A DNA stretch of 64,000 nucleotides. Origin: Ramlibacter sp. WS9. Lineage in GTDB: Bacteria > Pseudomonadota > Gammaproteobacteria > Burkholderiales > Burkholderiaceae_C. Made by a program: the position numbers and the translations under genes. Each line of letters starts with the position of its first letter. Positions within the stretch are counted from its first letter, which is position 1. The stretch spans positions 62,001 through 126,000 of the forward strand of contig NZ_RKMB01000017.1 of the NCBI RefSeq assembly GCF_003797765.1. Reading direction: 5' to 3'. A model generated the notes under the pieces. That model was given only the letters and a program-made list of their open reading frames with translations, did not search any database and was not told the DNA's origin. This document shows, piece by piece, positions 35,986 through 44,519 of this stretch.

Positions 35986-36951
35986 TCAGTTTTTCGCGAT
36001 GGGCGCCGGCAGCGCCATGCCGCGTGCCCGCATCACGGTGCGCAGACGGTCGGGATAATCGGTGATGATGCCGTCCACGCCCCAGCCGATCAGCCGTTCC
36101 ATGTCGGCGGGGTTGTTGATGGTCCAGGGAATCACCTTCAAGCCCAGCGACTGGGCTTCCTTGACGAGCGGCTCCGTGACCGCGCCGCCATTGGGCGACC
36201 ACACGGCGCCGCCGGCGGCCTTGACCATCTTGGGCGCACTGCCGAAATCCGCGAACTTCAGGCCGGCCGTCCATTCGCCCGACTGCAGGTTGTCGTTGTT
36301 GGCGGTCTGTACCGAGAGGTAAACGGTGGGGATCGCCGGCGCGAGCTGCTGCACCAGCTTGAGCGTGCGCCAGTCGAAGCTCTGGATCGTCACGCGCGAT
36401 GCCATGCCTGCTTCGCTCACCACCTTCAGCAGCGCGCGCGTCATTTCCTCGGGGCCCAGCGTGTCGCCCGGCTGCGACGGGTTGATCTTGGTCTCGATGT
36501 TGAAGCGCACGTCCTTGGCGCCCAGCGCCTTGACGCGTTCGAACAGGGCCGCCAACGTGGGCATGCGCGTGCCGTCGCGGGGCTGCTGCGAGTCGAAGGT
36601 TTTGGCGTAGGCCGATTCGGGATTGACACGGCCGATGTCATACGCCTGCAGTTGCGAGAACGTCAGCGACCGAAGCAGCGGGCCTTTGGTACCCGGCAGC
36701 CATTGGCCGGCTGCGTCGCGCGTGATCGCCGGATTGAGGTGCGGATCATGCGCGATGACGACCAGACCGTCGGCCGTCACACCCACGTCCAGCTCCAGCG
36801 TGGTGACGCCGATCTCCAGCGCCCGCTCGAACGCCGGAAGGGTGTTCTCCGGCGCGTTGCCGCGCGTGCCGCGGTGGCCTTGGAGGTCGAACGCGAAAGC
36901 GGGCAGGGCCAGTGCGGCGGCCAGCAGGAGAAAGGCAGAGATGTTTCGCAT
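35986..36951 (-). CDS. glpQ: Periplasmic glycerophosphodiester phosphodiesterase
   Basis: Hydrolyses glycerophosphodiesters to glycerol-3-phosphate and an alcohol. 321 residues with a signal peptide ending near AFA-FD. Catalytic and metal residues are His26-Arg27 (GHRGTRG), Glu53 and Asp55 (TLELDVG) and His68 (IAHD). The C-terminal SxGxxxxxWTxN region of the family reads LGLKVIPWTINN here. The first gene of a two-gene minus-strand unit with the 89-residue hypothetical. The symbol is given by family resemblance. Confidence 0.92.
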   Translation of the reverse strand: MRNISAFLLLAAALALPAFAFDLQGHRGTRGNAPENTLPAFERALEIGVTTLELDVGVTADGLVVIAHDPHLNPAITRDAAGQWLPGTKGPLLRSLTFSQLQAYDIGRVNPESAYAKTFDSQQPRDGTRMPTLAALFERVKALGAKDVRFNIETKINPSQPGDTLGPEEMTRALLKVVSEAGMASRVTIQSFDWRTLKLVQQLAPAIPTVYLSVQTANNDNLQSGEWTAGLKFADFGSAPKMVKAAGGAVWSPNGGAVTEPLVKEAQSLGLKVIPWTINNPADMERLIGWGVDGIITDYPDRLRTVMRARGMALPAPIAKN

Positions 36952-37027
36952 AGGTCCATTTTGCCGCGCGCTGAGGCGATGTCGATATCAGAGCAAAATC
37001 AGGACGTTACAACTGTCGGAGTAAGGG

Positions 37028-37939
37028 ATGCGAACCGTGCTAGGAATCGCGATAGCGCTGCTTTGCGTGGGTGCCGTTGCATCATCGGAACCGCGAAGCG
37101 GGGCCTCCAAAAACTCTGCGCATCCACTAGGCAATTTCACGAGTGGGAGTCAGGCTAACGATCAGCCGATCGGCACCAAGAACGCACCGATTTTCATAGA
37201 AGGATTGATCGTCACCAGGCCGAGCGAGAAGGAAACACAACGCGAAGAGAAGGAGAATAGGGACAAATCAGCGAACGATACCTTGGCAATCCGAATAAAT
37301 GGCTTGACCGCGCTGTTTACTGGCTTGGCGTTTCTGACTGCACTTGGTCAAGTCTTTCTGTTCTACAAGCAACTTCGCTATATGCGCGAGAACTTGCGGG
37401 ATGCCAAGACGGCCGCTGATGCCGCGAAATCCAGTGCCGACGTTGCACGAGAGGCGCTGGAAAAGCTGGAGCGGGCAATTGTTGTGCCGACAAGAGTTAC
37501 TTACTATTGGCATGGAGACACGGACAGACCTGGGAAGTTTTGGTGGTCATTTCATCCCGCGGTAAAAAATGCTGGGCGAACACACACGGTGGACATGCGA
37601 ATGTCCTTCAACTCGGTCCTTAGGGATAGCCCGATTCCCGAAGACTTTGAGTTCTCCTATCTGACACCACCGAGACCACTGAACTTGGGCCCTGAGATGC
37701 TCGCAGAGTGGGGAGGACACGGCATTTCGGCAACAGACGAAACACTCATCGCCATAAGGGAGGGAAAGAAGTTCTACTACTTCTGGGCGGAGTTTTCGTA
37801 CAAGGACGTATTTAGCCAACAGCGCCATCTGACGCGCGTTTGCTATCAAATTGGAGCAGTCCTTGGCGATCCGGCTAGCCCTCTTGAACCTCACACTATC
37901 AGCTTCGCCATACACGAACAGTACAACGAAACAAGCTAA
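37028..37939 (+). CDS. Hypothetical protein with one membrane helix, lower GC
   Basis: 303-residue protein of unknown family. It has a signal-like N-terminus (VLGIAIALLCVGAVASS), a charged stretch (KETQREEKENRDKSAND), a membrane helix near LTALFTGLAFLTALGQVFLFY, a short coiled coil (LRDAKTAADAAKSSADVARE) and a beta-rich C-terminal half of about 150 residues. Base and codon use differ from the neighbours: two sampled 60-base stretches give about half G+C, against roughly two thirds elsewhere. This suggests transfer, but no mobility gene is adjacent. GGAG lies seven bases before the ATG. Confidence 0.75.
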   Translation: MRTVLGIAIALLCVGAVASSEPRSGASKNSAHPLGNFTSGSQANDQPIGTKNAPIFIEGLIVTRPSEKETQREEKENRDKSANDTLAIRINGLTALFTGLAFLTALGQVFLFYKQLRYMRENLRDAKTAADAAKSSADVAREALEKLERAIVVPTRVTYYWHGDTDRPGKFWWSFHPAVKNAGRTHTVDMRMSFNSVLRDSPIPEDFEFSYLTPPRPLNLGPEMLAEWGGHGISATDETLIAIREGKKFYYFWAEFSYKDVFSQQRHLTRVCYQIGAVLGDPASPLEPHTISFAIHEQYNETS

Positions 37940-38094
37940 CGCTTGGACCGCTCCGAACACACATCCTGTACCCGAAGGTTGCTTTGGAGTCTGACCGACA
38001 CTTGCCCGCGGCGGGCTGGGCATTGCCCGGATAGCGCCTTCCACCTACACTGCGCGCTGTTCGGCACGGCTTTTTCATCACGAGGTGACTGGTA

Positions 38095-38511
38095 ATGAAC
38101 AAGAAATTCGTGATCGCCTGGGTGGCTGTCTTCGTCGCCTGGATGGCGGGCAGCTTCGTCGTCCATGGCGTACTGCTCCATGCGGACTACGCGGCGCTGC
38201 CGAATCTGTTCCGCCCGGAGGCGGACGCGCAGAAGTACTTCCCGCTGATGATCTTCGCGCACGTTATCCTGTCCGGCGCCTTCGTGTGGATCTACTCGCG
38301 CGGCGCCGAGGCCAAGCCCTGGCTGACGCAGGGCCTGCGTTTCGGTCTGGCGGTCGCACTGCTGACGTCGGTGCCCATGTACCTCATCTACTACGTGGTG
38401 CAACCCATGCCCGGCGCGCACGTGGTCAAGCAGATCGTGTTCGACAGCATTCTCCAGCTGGTGTTGGGTGCGCTGGTGGCCTTCCTCTACCGCGACGCCA
38501 AGGCGGCCTGA
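38095..38511 (+). CDS. Hypothetical four-helix membrane protein
   Basis: 138 residues, four hydrophobic segments (VIAWVAVFVAWMAGSFVVHG, FAHVILSGAFVWIYSRG, LRFGLAVALLTSVPMYLIYY, IVFDSILQLVLGALVAFLY). No named family recognised. CGAGGTGA lies before ATG 38095. The GFA enzyme gene follows after 12 bp, so both are probably on one transcript. Confidence 0.75.
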   Translation: MNKKFVIAWVAVFVAWMAGSFVVHGVLLHADYAALPNLFRPEADAQKYFPLMIFAHVILSGAFVWIYSRGAEAKPWLTQGLRFGLAVALLTSVPMYLIYYVVQPMPGAHVVKQIVFDSILQLVLGALVAFLYRDAKAA

Positions 38512-38523
38512 AGGAGCCTGGCC

Positions 38524-39027
38524 ATGGCATCGATCTTCCCGCTGGAAGGCGGTTGCGACTGCAAAACCGTGCGCTACCGGATGGAGACGCGCCCTCTCTT
38601 CGTGAACTGCTGCCACTGCCGGTGGTGCCAGCGGGAGACCGGCGCGTCGTTCGCGCTGAACGCGATGATCGAGGCCGACCGCGTCACGTTGCTGGGCGAG
38701 GAGCCCGAAGTGGTCGACACGCCCTCGGCCAGCGGCCAGGGCCAGAAAATCGCGCGCTGTCCAAAGTGCCGCATCGCAGTGTGGAGCAACTATTCGGGCG
38801 CCGGCCCTTCCGTTCGCTTCGTGCGCGTCGGCACGCTGGATGAGCCTGACCACCTGCCGCCGGACATCCACATCTTCACCGGGACCAAGCAGCCTTGGGT
38901 GATGCTGCCTCCGGGCACGCCAGCCGTGGCCGAGTACTACGACCGCAACGAATACTGGCCTGCCGAGAGCCTGGCGAGGCGCGAGGCGCAGCTGGCGAAG
39001 ATCGCGGCGGCGAAAGCGGGTGGATGA
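38524..39027 (+). CDS. GFA family protein (glutathione-dependent formaldehyde-activating type)
   Basis: 167-residue zinc protein of the GFA/CENP-V fold. The zinc-site cysteines lie in GGCDCKTVRY, NCCHCRWCQRETG and CPKCRIAVWSNY. Family members include S-(hydroxymethyl)glutathione synthase-like proteins, though most have no proven activity. Its stop codon overlaps the next gene by ATGA. A glutathione transferase gene (39279) lies just downstream, which fits glutathione-linked detoxification but does not prove it. Confidence 0.88.
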   Translation: MASIFPLEGGCDCKTVRYRMETRPLFVNCCHCRWCQRETGASFALNAMIEADRVTLLGEEPEVVDTPSASGQGQKIARCPKCRIAVWSNYSGAGPSVRFVRVGTLDEPDHLPPDIHIFTGTKQPWVMLPPGTPAVAEYYDRNEYWPAESLARREAQLAKIAAAKAGG

Positions 39028-39266
39028 TCGCCTTGCGATTTCATCGCTGGTGGCTTGCGATGGCCTGCGCGTTGCTGACGCCATGGGTGGGTCCGCACGT
39101 CGACAGGTACCTGCCACTCGGTGGGCTGCTGCTTCGAGTACGCACAGAATCACCCGATGCCGCGTTCTGGATCATCGCGGCGCTGCTGCTTGCCGTCGCC
39201 TATGGAGCCTGGTTCGCCCTGTTGAGCGTGCTGTCGGCATGGCTCGCACGCCGGCGCCGGCTTTGA
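39024..39266 (+). CDS. Small hypothetical membrane protein
   Basis: 80 residues with two hydrophobic helices (WWLAMACALLTPWVG and FWIIAALLLAVAYGAWFALL) and a basic C-terminal end (ARRRRL). ATG 39024 overlaps the GFA stop codon (ATGA), so translation is probably coupled. No family recognised. Confidence 0.65.
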   Translation: MIALRFHRWWLAMACALLTPWVGPHVDRYLPLGGLLLRVRTESPDAAFWIIAALLLAVAYGAWFALLSVLSAWLARRRRL

Positions 39267-39278
39267 AATAATCGCGCC

Positions 39279-39911
39279 ATGTACACACTCTATGGAACCC
39301 GCGGCTCGGGCTCGGCTGCTGTCGAGATGGCGCTGGAGCTGGCGCGCTTGCCGTACCGCATCGTCCGGGCGTCCGAGTGGGAGCCGGACTCGGCGCTGGA
39401 TGAGCTGCGCAAGGTCAATCCGCTGGGCCAGATCCCGACGCTCGTGACGCCGGGCGGGCAAGTGATGACCGAGAGCGCCGCCATCCTCATCCACCTGGGG
39501 CTCGACGCCGCCGGCCCCGGGCTGTTGCTCCCGGTGGATGCAGCGGCACGCGCGCAGGCGATACGCGGGCTGGTCTTCATCCCCGCCAACTGCTATAGCC
39601 GCATCACCGTCATCGACTACCCGCAGCGATTCACCATCGCAGCCGACGAGAAGGCGCTGGACGCGATCCGGCAGGGCACACGCAAGGACTTGCATCGCAA
39701 CTGGGAAGTCTTTGCCGACACGTTCACCCGCCAGCCGTTCCTCTGCGGCGACACGCCGGGTGCGCTGGACTGTCTCGCTGCGGTCGTGTCTCGATGGTCG
39801 GGAAGCCGTGCGCACCTGCGGGAGCACCGGCCCGCTTTCCATGACGTGCTGATGCGCATCGAATCGCATGAGACACTCGCGCCGGTGTTCAAGCAGCACT
39901 GGGACAACTGA
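39279..39911 (+). CDS. Glutathione S-transferase family protein
   Basis: 210-residue cytoplasmic GST. The N-terminal thioredoxin-like domain (about 1-80) contains NPLGQIPTLV with the cis-proline and the TESAAILIHL glutathione-binding segment. The helical C-terminal domain covers about 90-205. The start MYTLYGTRGSGSAAVEMAL suggests a serine-type active site. It lies 12 bp after the small membrane gene and 10 bp before the DOPA dioxygenase-like gene. Confidence 0.9.
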   Translation: MYTLYGTRGSGSAAVEMALELARLPYRIVRASEWEPDSALDELRKVNPLGQIPTLVTPGGQVMTESAAILIHLGLDAAGPGLLLPVDAAARAQAIRGLVFIPANCYSRITVIDYPQRFTIAADEKALDAIRQGTRKDLHRNWEVFADTFTRQPFLCGDTPGALDCLAAVVSRWSGSRAHLREHRPAFHDVLMRIESHETLAPVFKQHWDN

Positions 39912-39921
39912 GGTTCAAACC

Positions 39922-40281
39922 ATGCCGCGCCGTCCGCAAAACATCCACAAGGCGTATCACGCCCACGTCTATTTCGACGCCGCGACGGTGCCGCGAGCAC
40001 GCGCGCTCGTCGCCGAAGCGGGTGGGTTGTTCAGGGTGCAGGTCGGGCGCGTTCACGAAACCGAGGTCGGCCCGCACCCGCGCTGGAGCTGCCAGCTCGC
40101 ATTCAGCGCGGCGGAGTTCGACAAGGTGATTCCATGGCTCGACGCGCATCGCGACGGCCTCGACGTCTTCGTGCATGGCCTGACGGGCGATGACCTCGCC
40201 GATCACACCACGCACGCCTACTGGCTGGGTAACGAGTGGCCGCTGAAGCTGGAGATGTTCACGCGCGGTGCGGCCACCTGA
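39922..40281 (+). CDS. DOPA 4,5-dioxygenase family protein
   Basis: 119-residue protein of the DOPA dioxygenase fold. Conserved histidines are in IHKAYHAHVYF, VGPHPRWSCQ, DVFVHGLTGDD and DHTTHAYWLG. In fungi this family cleaves L-DOPA, and bacterial members are less well known but can cleave catechol-type rings. I chose ATG 39922 (MPRRPQN) rather than an upstream frame inside the GST gene. The stop codon is one base from that of the convergent ABC ATPase gene. Confidence 0.87.
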   Translation: MPRRPQNIHKAYHAHVYFDAATVPRARALVAEAGGLFRVQVGRVHETEVGPHPRWSCQLAFSAAEFDKVIPWLDAHRDGLDVFVHGLTGDDLADHTTHAYWLGNEWPLKLEMFTRGAAT

Positions 40282-40282
40282 C

Positions 40283-41020
40283 TCAGTCGTGCAACGACGA
40301 CAGGAACTGTTTCAGCTCCGGCGTCTGCGGATCGCCGAACAACTGCTGCGGCGGGCCCATCTCATGAACGCGGCCCTGGTGCATGAAGATCACGCGGTCG
40401 CTGACTTTGCGCGCGAAGCTCATTTCGTGCGTGACCATCAGCAACGTCATGCCTTCCACCGCGAGGCTCTCGACCACGCGCAGCACTTCGCCCACCAGCT
40501 CCGGGTCGAGCGCGCTCGTGATTTCGTCGCACAGCAGCACCGCCGGTTCCATCGCCAGCGCGCGGGCGATGGCCACGCGCTGTTGCTGGCCGCCGGACAA
40601 TTGGTCGGGCATCGCGTCGAACTTTTCGGCAAGGCCGACGCGCTCCAGCAGCTTCTTCGCCAGCGCAGTGGCGCCAGCCACGTCCTTCTTCTTCACCAAC
40701 GTCGGCGCCAGCATGATGTTGCGGCCGACGGAGAGATGCGGGAACAAGTTGAAGCTCTGGAAGATCATGCCCACGTGCTGGCGCAACTCGCGCATGGCGG
40801 CGGGGCTGTCGTGCAGCAGGGGTTTGCCGTCGACCGTCAGCGCGCCATCCTGGAACGTCTCCAGGCCGTTGATGCAGCGAAGCAGCGTGCTCTTGCCCGA
40901 GCCGCTCTTGCCGATGATGGCGATGACTTCGCCGCTTTCGACTTTCAGGTCGATGCCCTTGAGTACCTCGTTCGTCCCGAAGGACTTGCGCAGGGCGGTG
41001 ATTTCAACGATGGGCCGCAT
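40283..41020 (-). CDS. Polar amino acid ABC transporter ATP-binding protein
   Basis: 245-residue ATPase of the GlnQ/HisP type. It has Walker A GKSGSGKST, signature LSGGQQQRV, Walker B AVLLCDEITSALD and the switch MVTHE. Last gene of a five-gene minus-strand operon (GntR, receptor, two permeases, ATPase). It overlaps the preceding permease gene by 17 bp, which is larger than the usual four-base overlap. Confidence 0.94.
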   Translation of the reverse strand: MRPIVEITALRKSFGTNEVLKGIDLKVESGEVIAIIGKSGSGKSTLLRCINGLETFQDGALTVDGKPLLHDSPAAMRELRQHVGMIFQSFNLFPHLSVGRNIMLAPTLVKKKDVAGATALAKKLLERVGLAEKFDAMPDQLSGGQQQRVAIARALAMEPAVLLCDEITSALDPELVGEVLRVVESLAVEGMTLLMVTHEMSFARKVSDRVIFMHQGRVHEMGPPQQLFGDPQTPELKQFLSSLHD

Positions 41021-41657
41021 TCATGCGCCTTTCCAGTTGCTTCGCGTAGAAGCTGATGGGGAAACACAAGCCGAAGTAAAGCAGCGCGACGCAGCTGTAC
41101 ACGACGAAGGGCTTGAACGTGGCGTTGGTGATCATGGTGCCGGCCTTGGTCAATTCGATGAAGCCGATCACCGAGGCCAGGGCCGTGCCTTTGATCACCT
41201 GCACCAGGAATCCCACGGTGGGCGGGATCGCGATGCGCGTGGCTTGCGGCAACACCACGTGGCGCAGCTGCTCCCCGAAGTTCATCGCCAGGCTCTGCGC
41301 GGCTTCCCACTGGCCCTTGGGGATGGATGCGACGCAGCCGCGCCAGATTTCCGTGAGGAAGGCGCTTGTGTAGAGCGTCAACGCCAGCGCGGCGGCCACC
41401 CAAGGCGAAGTGTTGATGCCGAAGAGCGCGATGCCGAAGTACGCCAGGAACAGCTGCATCAGCAGCGGTGTGCCCTGGAACAATTGCACGTAGCCGCTCA
41501 CGAAGCGCTGGGCCCAGATCGATGGAGTGAGCCGCATGATCAGAAGGGCCAGGCCCACCAGCCCACCGCCGATGAAGGCGATCAGCGACAGCGCGACGGT
41601 CCAGCGGCCGGCCAGCAGCAGGTTGCGGAAGATGTCCCAGACGGTGAATTCGACCAT
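41004..41657 (-). CDS. Polar amino acid ABC transporter permease
   Basis: 217-residue permease of the HisM/GlnP type with about five helices. The ATPase-contact loop reads QWEAAQSLAMNFGEQLRHVVLPQA. It forms a heteromeric channel with the 41664-42326 product, whose stop codon is six bases upstream of this start. The C-terminal residues lie within the 17-bp overlap with the ATPase gene. Confidence 0.93.
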   Translation of the reverse strand: MVEFTVWDIFRNLLLAGRWTVALSLIAFIGGGLVGLALLIMRLTPSIWAQRFVSGYVQLFQGTPLLMQLFLAYFGIALFGINTSPWVAAALALTLYTSAFLTEIWRGCVASIPKGQWEAAQSLAMNFGEQLRHVVLPQATRIAIPPTVGFLVQVIKGTALASVIGFIELTKAGTMITNATFKPFVVYSCVALLYFGLCFPISFYAKQLERRMNAAHR

Positions 41658-41663
41658 ATTGTC

Positions 41664-42326
41664 CTAGCGGCCGAAAAGAAAACGCGGACCGAGCCAATTC
41701 AAGAGCCGCCGCACCGCGATCGACAGCACCAGATAGATGCCGGTGGCGATCAGGAAGGCTTCGAACGCGCGGAAGTTGCGGCTCTGGATCAGGTTGGCGG
41801 CGTAACTCAGTTCCTCGGTGGAAATCTGTCCGCAGACGGCCGAACCGAGCATCACGATGATGATCTGGCTGACGAGCGCCGGCCAGACTTTGCGCAGCGC
41901 CGGCGGCAGCACCACGCGGATGAAGATCTGGGCCCGGTTCATCGCCAGGCTCAGCGCTGCTTCGATCTGGCCGCGTGGCGTGGCTTCGATGCCCGCGCGG
42001 ATGATCTCGGCGGCATAGGCGCCCAGGTTCACCACCATGGCGATGATCGATGCGGTCTCGGGCGAGAGCTTCACGCCCGCGGCCGGCAGGCCGAAGAACA
42101 CGAAGAACAGCTGGACGATGAAGGGCGTGTTGCGGATCAACTCCACGTACACGCCCACGACCGTGCGCAACCACGCGCCTCCGTACGTCCGCGCCCAGGC
42201 GCAGGCGACGCCGACGACGACCCCGATGACGGCCGAGATGACGGTGAGGCCGAGGGTCCACACCACGCCCTTGAGCAGCATGCGCCACTCGACGAGGATG
42301 GAGAGGAAGTCGAAGGTGACGCGCAT
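41664..42326 (-). CDS. Polar amino acid ABC transporter permease
   Basis: 220-residue permease homologous to the 41004-41657 product. The contact loop is QIEAALSLAMNRAQIFIRVVLPPA. Helices at both ends flank a periplasmic part carrying the family segment RNTPFIVQLFFVFFGLP. It lies six bases after the receptor gene. Paired permeases of this kind usually form a heterodimer. Confidence 0.93.
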   Translation of the reverse strand: MRVTFDFLSILVEWRMLLKGVVWTLGLTVISAVIGVVVGVACAWARTYGGAWLRTVVGVYVELIRNTPFIVQLFFVFFGLPAAGVKLSPETASIIAMVVNLGAYAAEIIRAGIEATPRGQIEAALSLAMNRAQIFIRVVLPPALRKVWPALVSQIIIVMLGSAVCGQISTEELSYAANLIQSRNFRAFEAFLIATGIYLVLSIAVRRLLNWLGPRFLFGR

Positions 42327-42332
42327 GAGTTA

Positions 42333-43127
42333 TTAGTTGGGCAGATCGCCGGCCGGACGCCCGAGCCACTTCATCGCCATCTTGTCGATGTCGCCGTTCT
42401 TCTTGGCATCGGCCAGGATCTCGTTGACCTTCAGGCGCAGCTTGTCCTCGCCCTTGCCCACACCGATGAAGTTGGGCGAATCCTTCAGCACGAACTTGTA
42501 TTCGGTACCCAGCTGCGGATTCTTGGCCATCATGTTGCCGGCCACTTGCGCGCTGGTCGCGACCAGCTGCGTCTGGCCGGCGACGAACGCGGAGACGGTG
42601 GAGTTGTTGTCCTCGAAGCGGCGCAGCTCGGTGGTGGGCGGCGCGACCTTGGTCAGCTCCATGTCGTCGACCGAGCCGCGCGTGACGGAGATCGACTTGC
42701 CCGCCATGTCGGCCGGCGATTTCACGGCCAGAGTCTTGGGGCCGAACACGGCGATGAAGAAAGGCGAGTAGGCGGCGGTGAAGTCGATCACCTTTTCGCG
42801 ATCGGGATTCTTGCCCAGCGTGGAAATCACCAGGTCGGCCTTCCTGGTCTGCAGGTAGGGGATGCGGTTGGCCGAGGTCACCGACAGCAGTTCCACCTTC
42901 ACGCCCAGCTTGCCGGCGATGTAGTTGGCCATCTCGATGTCCAGGCCCTGCGGCTTCAGGTCGGTCCCGACGAAGCCGTAGGGCGGGAAGTCGGTGGGGA
43001 TCGCGATCTTGATCTCTTTGGACTTCATGATGTCGTCGAGCGCCGTCTGCGCCTGCGCGGCACCGCCGGCGGCCACCAGCGCGGCGGCGGCCAGGGCGAT
43101 CGAGAAACGCCGTTTGCTGATCTTCAT
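42333..43127 (-). CDS. Polar amino acid ABC transporter substrate-binding protein
   Basis: 264-residue receptor of family 3 with a signal peptide MKISKRRFSIALAAAALVAA ending near AQA-QT (26). The mature part shows IAIPTDFPPYGFVGTDL, GLDIEMANYIAGKLG and RKADLVISTLGKNPDREKVI. I chose ATG 43127, with TAGGAGA upstream. This ATG overlaps the GntR stop codon (ATGA), so regulator and receptor are translationally coupled. Ligand unknown. Confidence 0.94.
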   Translation of the reverse strand: MKISKRRFSIALAAAALVAAGGAAQAQTALDDIMKSKEIKIAIPTDFPPYGFVGTDLKPQGLDIEMANYIAGKLGVKVELLSVTSANRIPYLQTRKADLVISTLGKNPDREKVIDFTAAYSPFFIAVFGPKTLAVKSPADMAGKSISVTRGSVDDMELTKVAPPTTELRRFEDNNSTVSAFVAGQTQLVATSAQVAGNMMAKNPQLGTEYKFVLKDSPNFIGVGKGEDKLRLKVNEILADAKKNGDIDKMAMKWLGRPAGDLPN

Positions 43128-43879
43128 AACACTTCTCCTAGGTAGGTCGAACGGGACGCCCGCGCTTTGCGGGCTGGGGATGATTCGCTTGTATGCAACT
43201 CTTGTGCCTTGCCTTTGAGCGGGGCCAGGGCTTGGCGCAGCTTGGCCAGCGGGTCGGCGTCGCCGGGCATCTGCAGCTTGACCTGCCAGGTGGACAGGTG
43301 GGCAGCCATGAGCTGTTCGGCCTTGCGCAGGTCGCCGGCTTCGAGCGCGGCGACGATGTCGACGTGCTCGGCGCACGATTGCGCGGCGTCTTCCGGCGAC
43401 TGGTAACGCATCGCGATGAGCGTAGTGCGGGCGGTGAAGTCGCGCAGCGTTTCCGCCAGCAGCGAGTTGCCCAGGCACTCGGCCAAGCAGACGTGGAAGT
43501 CGCCCAGCAGGAAACTGCGCGCGCCAATGTCGGTGCCCTTGACGGCGGCTTTCTGGCGAGAGATGTGGGACCGCAAACGGGTGATGGCCGACTTGTCGAC
43601 CTTCTTGGTGCTGCGGATCAGGCCCGTCTCGATCACGCGGCGGGCCTCGAAAGCCTCGCGCGCTTCATCTTGCGAAGGCTCGACGACATACCAGCCGCGC
43701 CGGGCACTGACGGTGACGATGCCGCGCGCGGCCAGGCGTGTCAACGCTTCGCGCACGATGGTACGGCTGCAGTCGAACAGCATGGCCAGCTGCTGCTCGC
43801 CCAGGCGAGAACCCGGTTCGAGCTTGCGCGCCATCACGGCTTCGAGGATGCGGTCGCTGATTTCGGACGAAGTGGCCAT
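43124..43879 (-). CDS. GntR family regulator (FCD domain) heading an amino acid ABC operon
   Basis: 251-residue regulator with an N-terminal winged helix (MLFDCSRTIVREALTRLAARGIV) and a FadR-type FCD domain (about 85-215) with metal-site-like histidines (GDFHVCLAECLG, SCAEHVDIVAAL). A basic tail (SPARKARASRSTY) ends it. It is the first gene of the operon and overlaps the receptor start by ATGA, an arrangement that makes autoregulation of the whole transporter likely. The ligand is probably related to the transported solute. Confidence 0.9.
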   Translation of the reverse strand: MATSSEISDRILEAVMARKLEPGSRLGEQQLAMLFDCSRTIVREALTRLAARGIVTVSARRGWYVVEPSQDEAREAFEARRVIETGLIRSTKKVDKSAITRLRSHISRQKAAVKGTDIGARSFLLGDFHVCLAECLGNSLLAETLRDFTARTTLIAMRYQSPEDAAQSCAEHVDIVAALEAGDLRKAEQLMAAHLSTWQVKLQMPGDADPLAKLRQALAPLKGKAQELHTSESSPARKARASRSTYLGEVL

Positions 43880-44028
43880 GTTTCAATGTATAGCAGTTCT
43901 CGTGCCATTGGTATACAAGACTTGCGCACCAAAACAGGGGTTTCCCGGGGGTCGGACGCCCGACGCGCACCAGCTTGGTTCGATCGAGGCCCCTATCATG
44001 GGCATCCACTTTTCAAGGACGCGGCAAC

Positions 44029-44481
44029 ATGGCGGAAGTCACGGGCATCGACCATATCTACATCACGGTCAGCGACATGGCGCGGTCCGAGGCGTTCTAC
44101 GACAAGGTGCTGGCGCAGGCCCTGGGCTTTCGCAAGAACCGGTTCGAGATCGGCGGTGACCCGCATGTGCAGTACTACAACCGGCTCTTCGGCTATGTCA
44201 TCCGGCCCGCGCGGTCGGCCGCGGCGCACGACCCGTACTCGGCGGGTCTGCACCACTTCTGCTTTCGTGTGGACAGCATCGCGGACGTGGAGTCGGTGGC
44301 GCAGCAACTCCGAGACGCCGGCATCGACGCGACGCCGGCCGGCTTGCATCCGGGCTACGCGCCGGACTACTGGGCGACGTTCTTTACCGACCCGGACGGC
44401 GTGCGGCTGGAAGTAACCAACTACCGGCAGGAGCGGCGCGACCGGCACGACCGGTGGGAGGAACTCGGCCGCACCGGGTGA
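44029..44481 (+). CDS. VOC family protein (glyoxalase/dioxygenase fold)
   Basis: 150-residue single VOC unit. It has the start GIDHIYITVSDMARSEAFYD with a metal-type His, a second His region in GLHHFCFRVDS and the closing Glu in GVRLEVTNY. This pattern fits a metal-dependent VOC enzyme, but the substrate is unknown. I chose ATG 44029, preceded by AAGGA. It is divergent from the GntR-led ABC operon, with about 150 bp between. Confidence 0.85.
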   Translation: MAEVTGIDHIYITVSDMARSEAFYDKVLAQALGFRKNRFEIGGDPHVQYYNRLFGYVIRPARSAAAHDPYSAGLHHFCFRVDSIADVESVAQQLRDAGIDATPAGLHPGYAPDYWATFFTDPDGVRLEVTNYRQERRDRHDRWEELGRTG

Positions 44482-44519
44482 TGGCCCCCGGGCTGATGTC
44501 TCAGCGTGCAATGATCAAA

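Noticed and set aside
40383..43145. Plus-strand open frame of 920 codons opposite the amino acid ABC operon
   Set aside because: It crosses four recognisable minus-strand genes and has no domain of its own.
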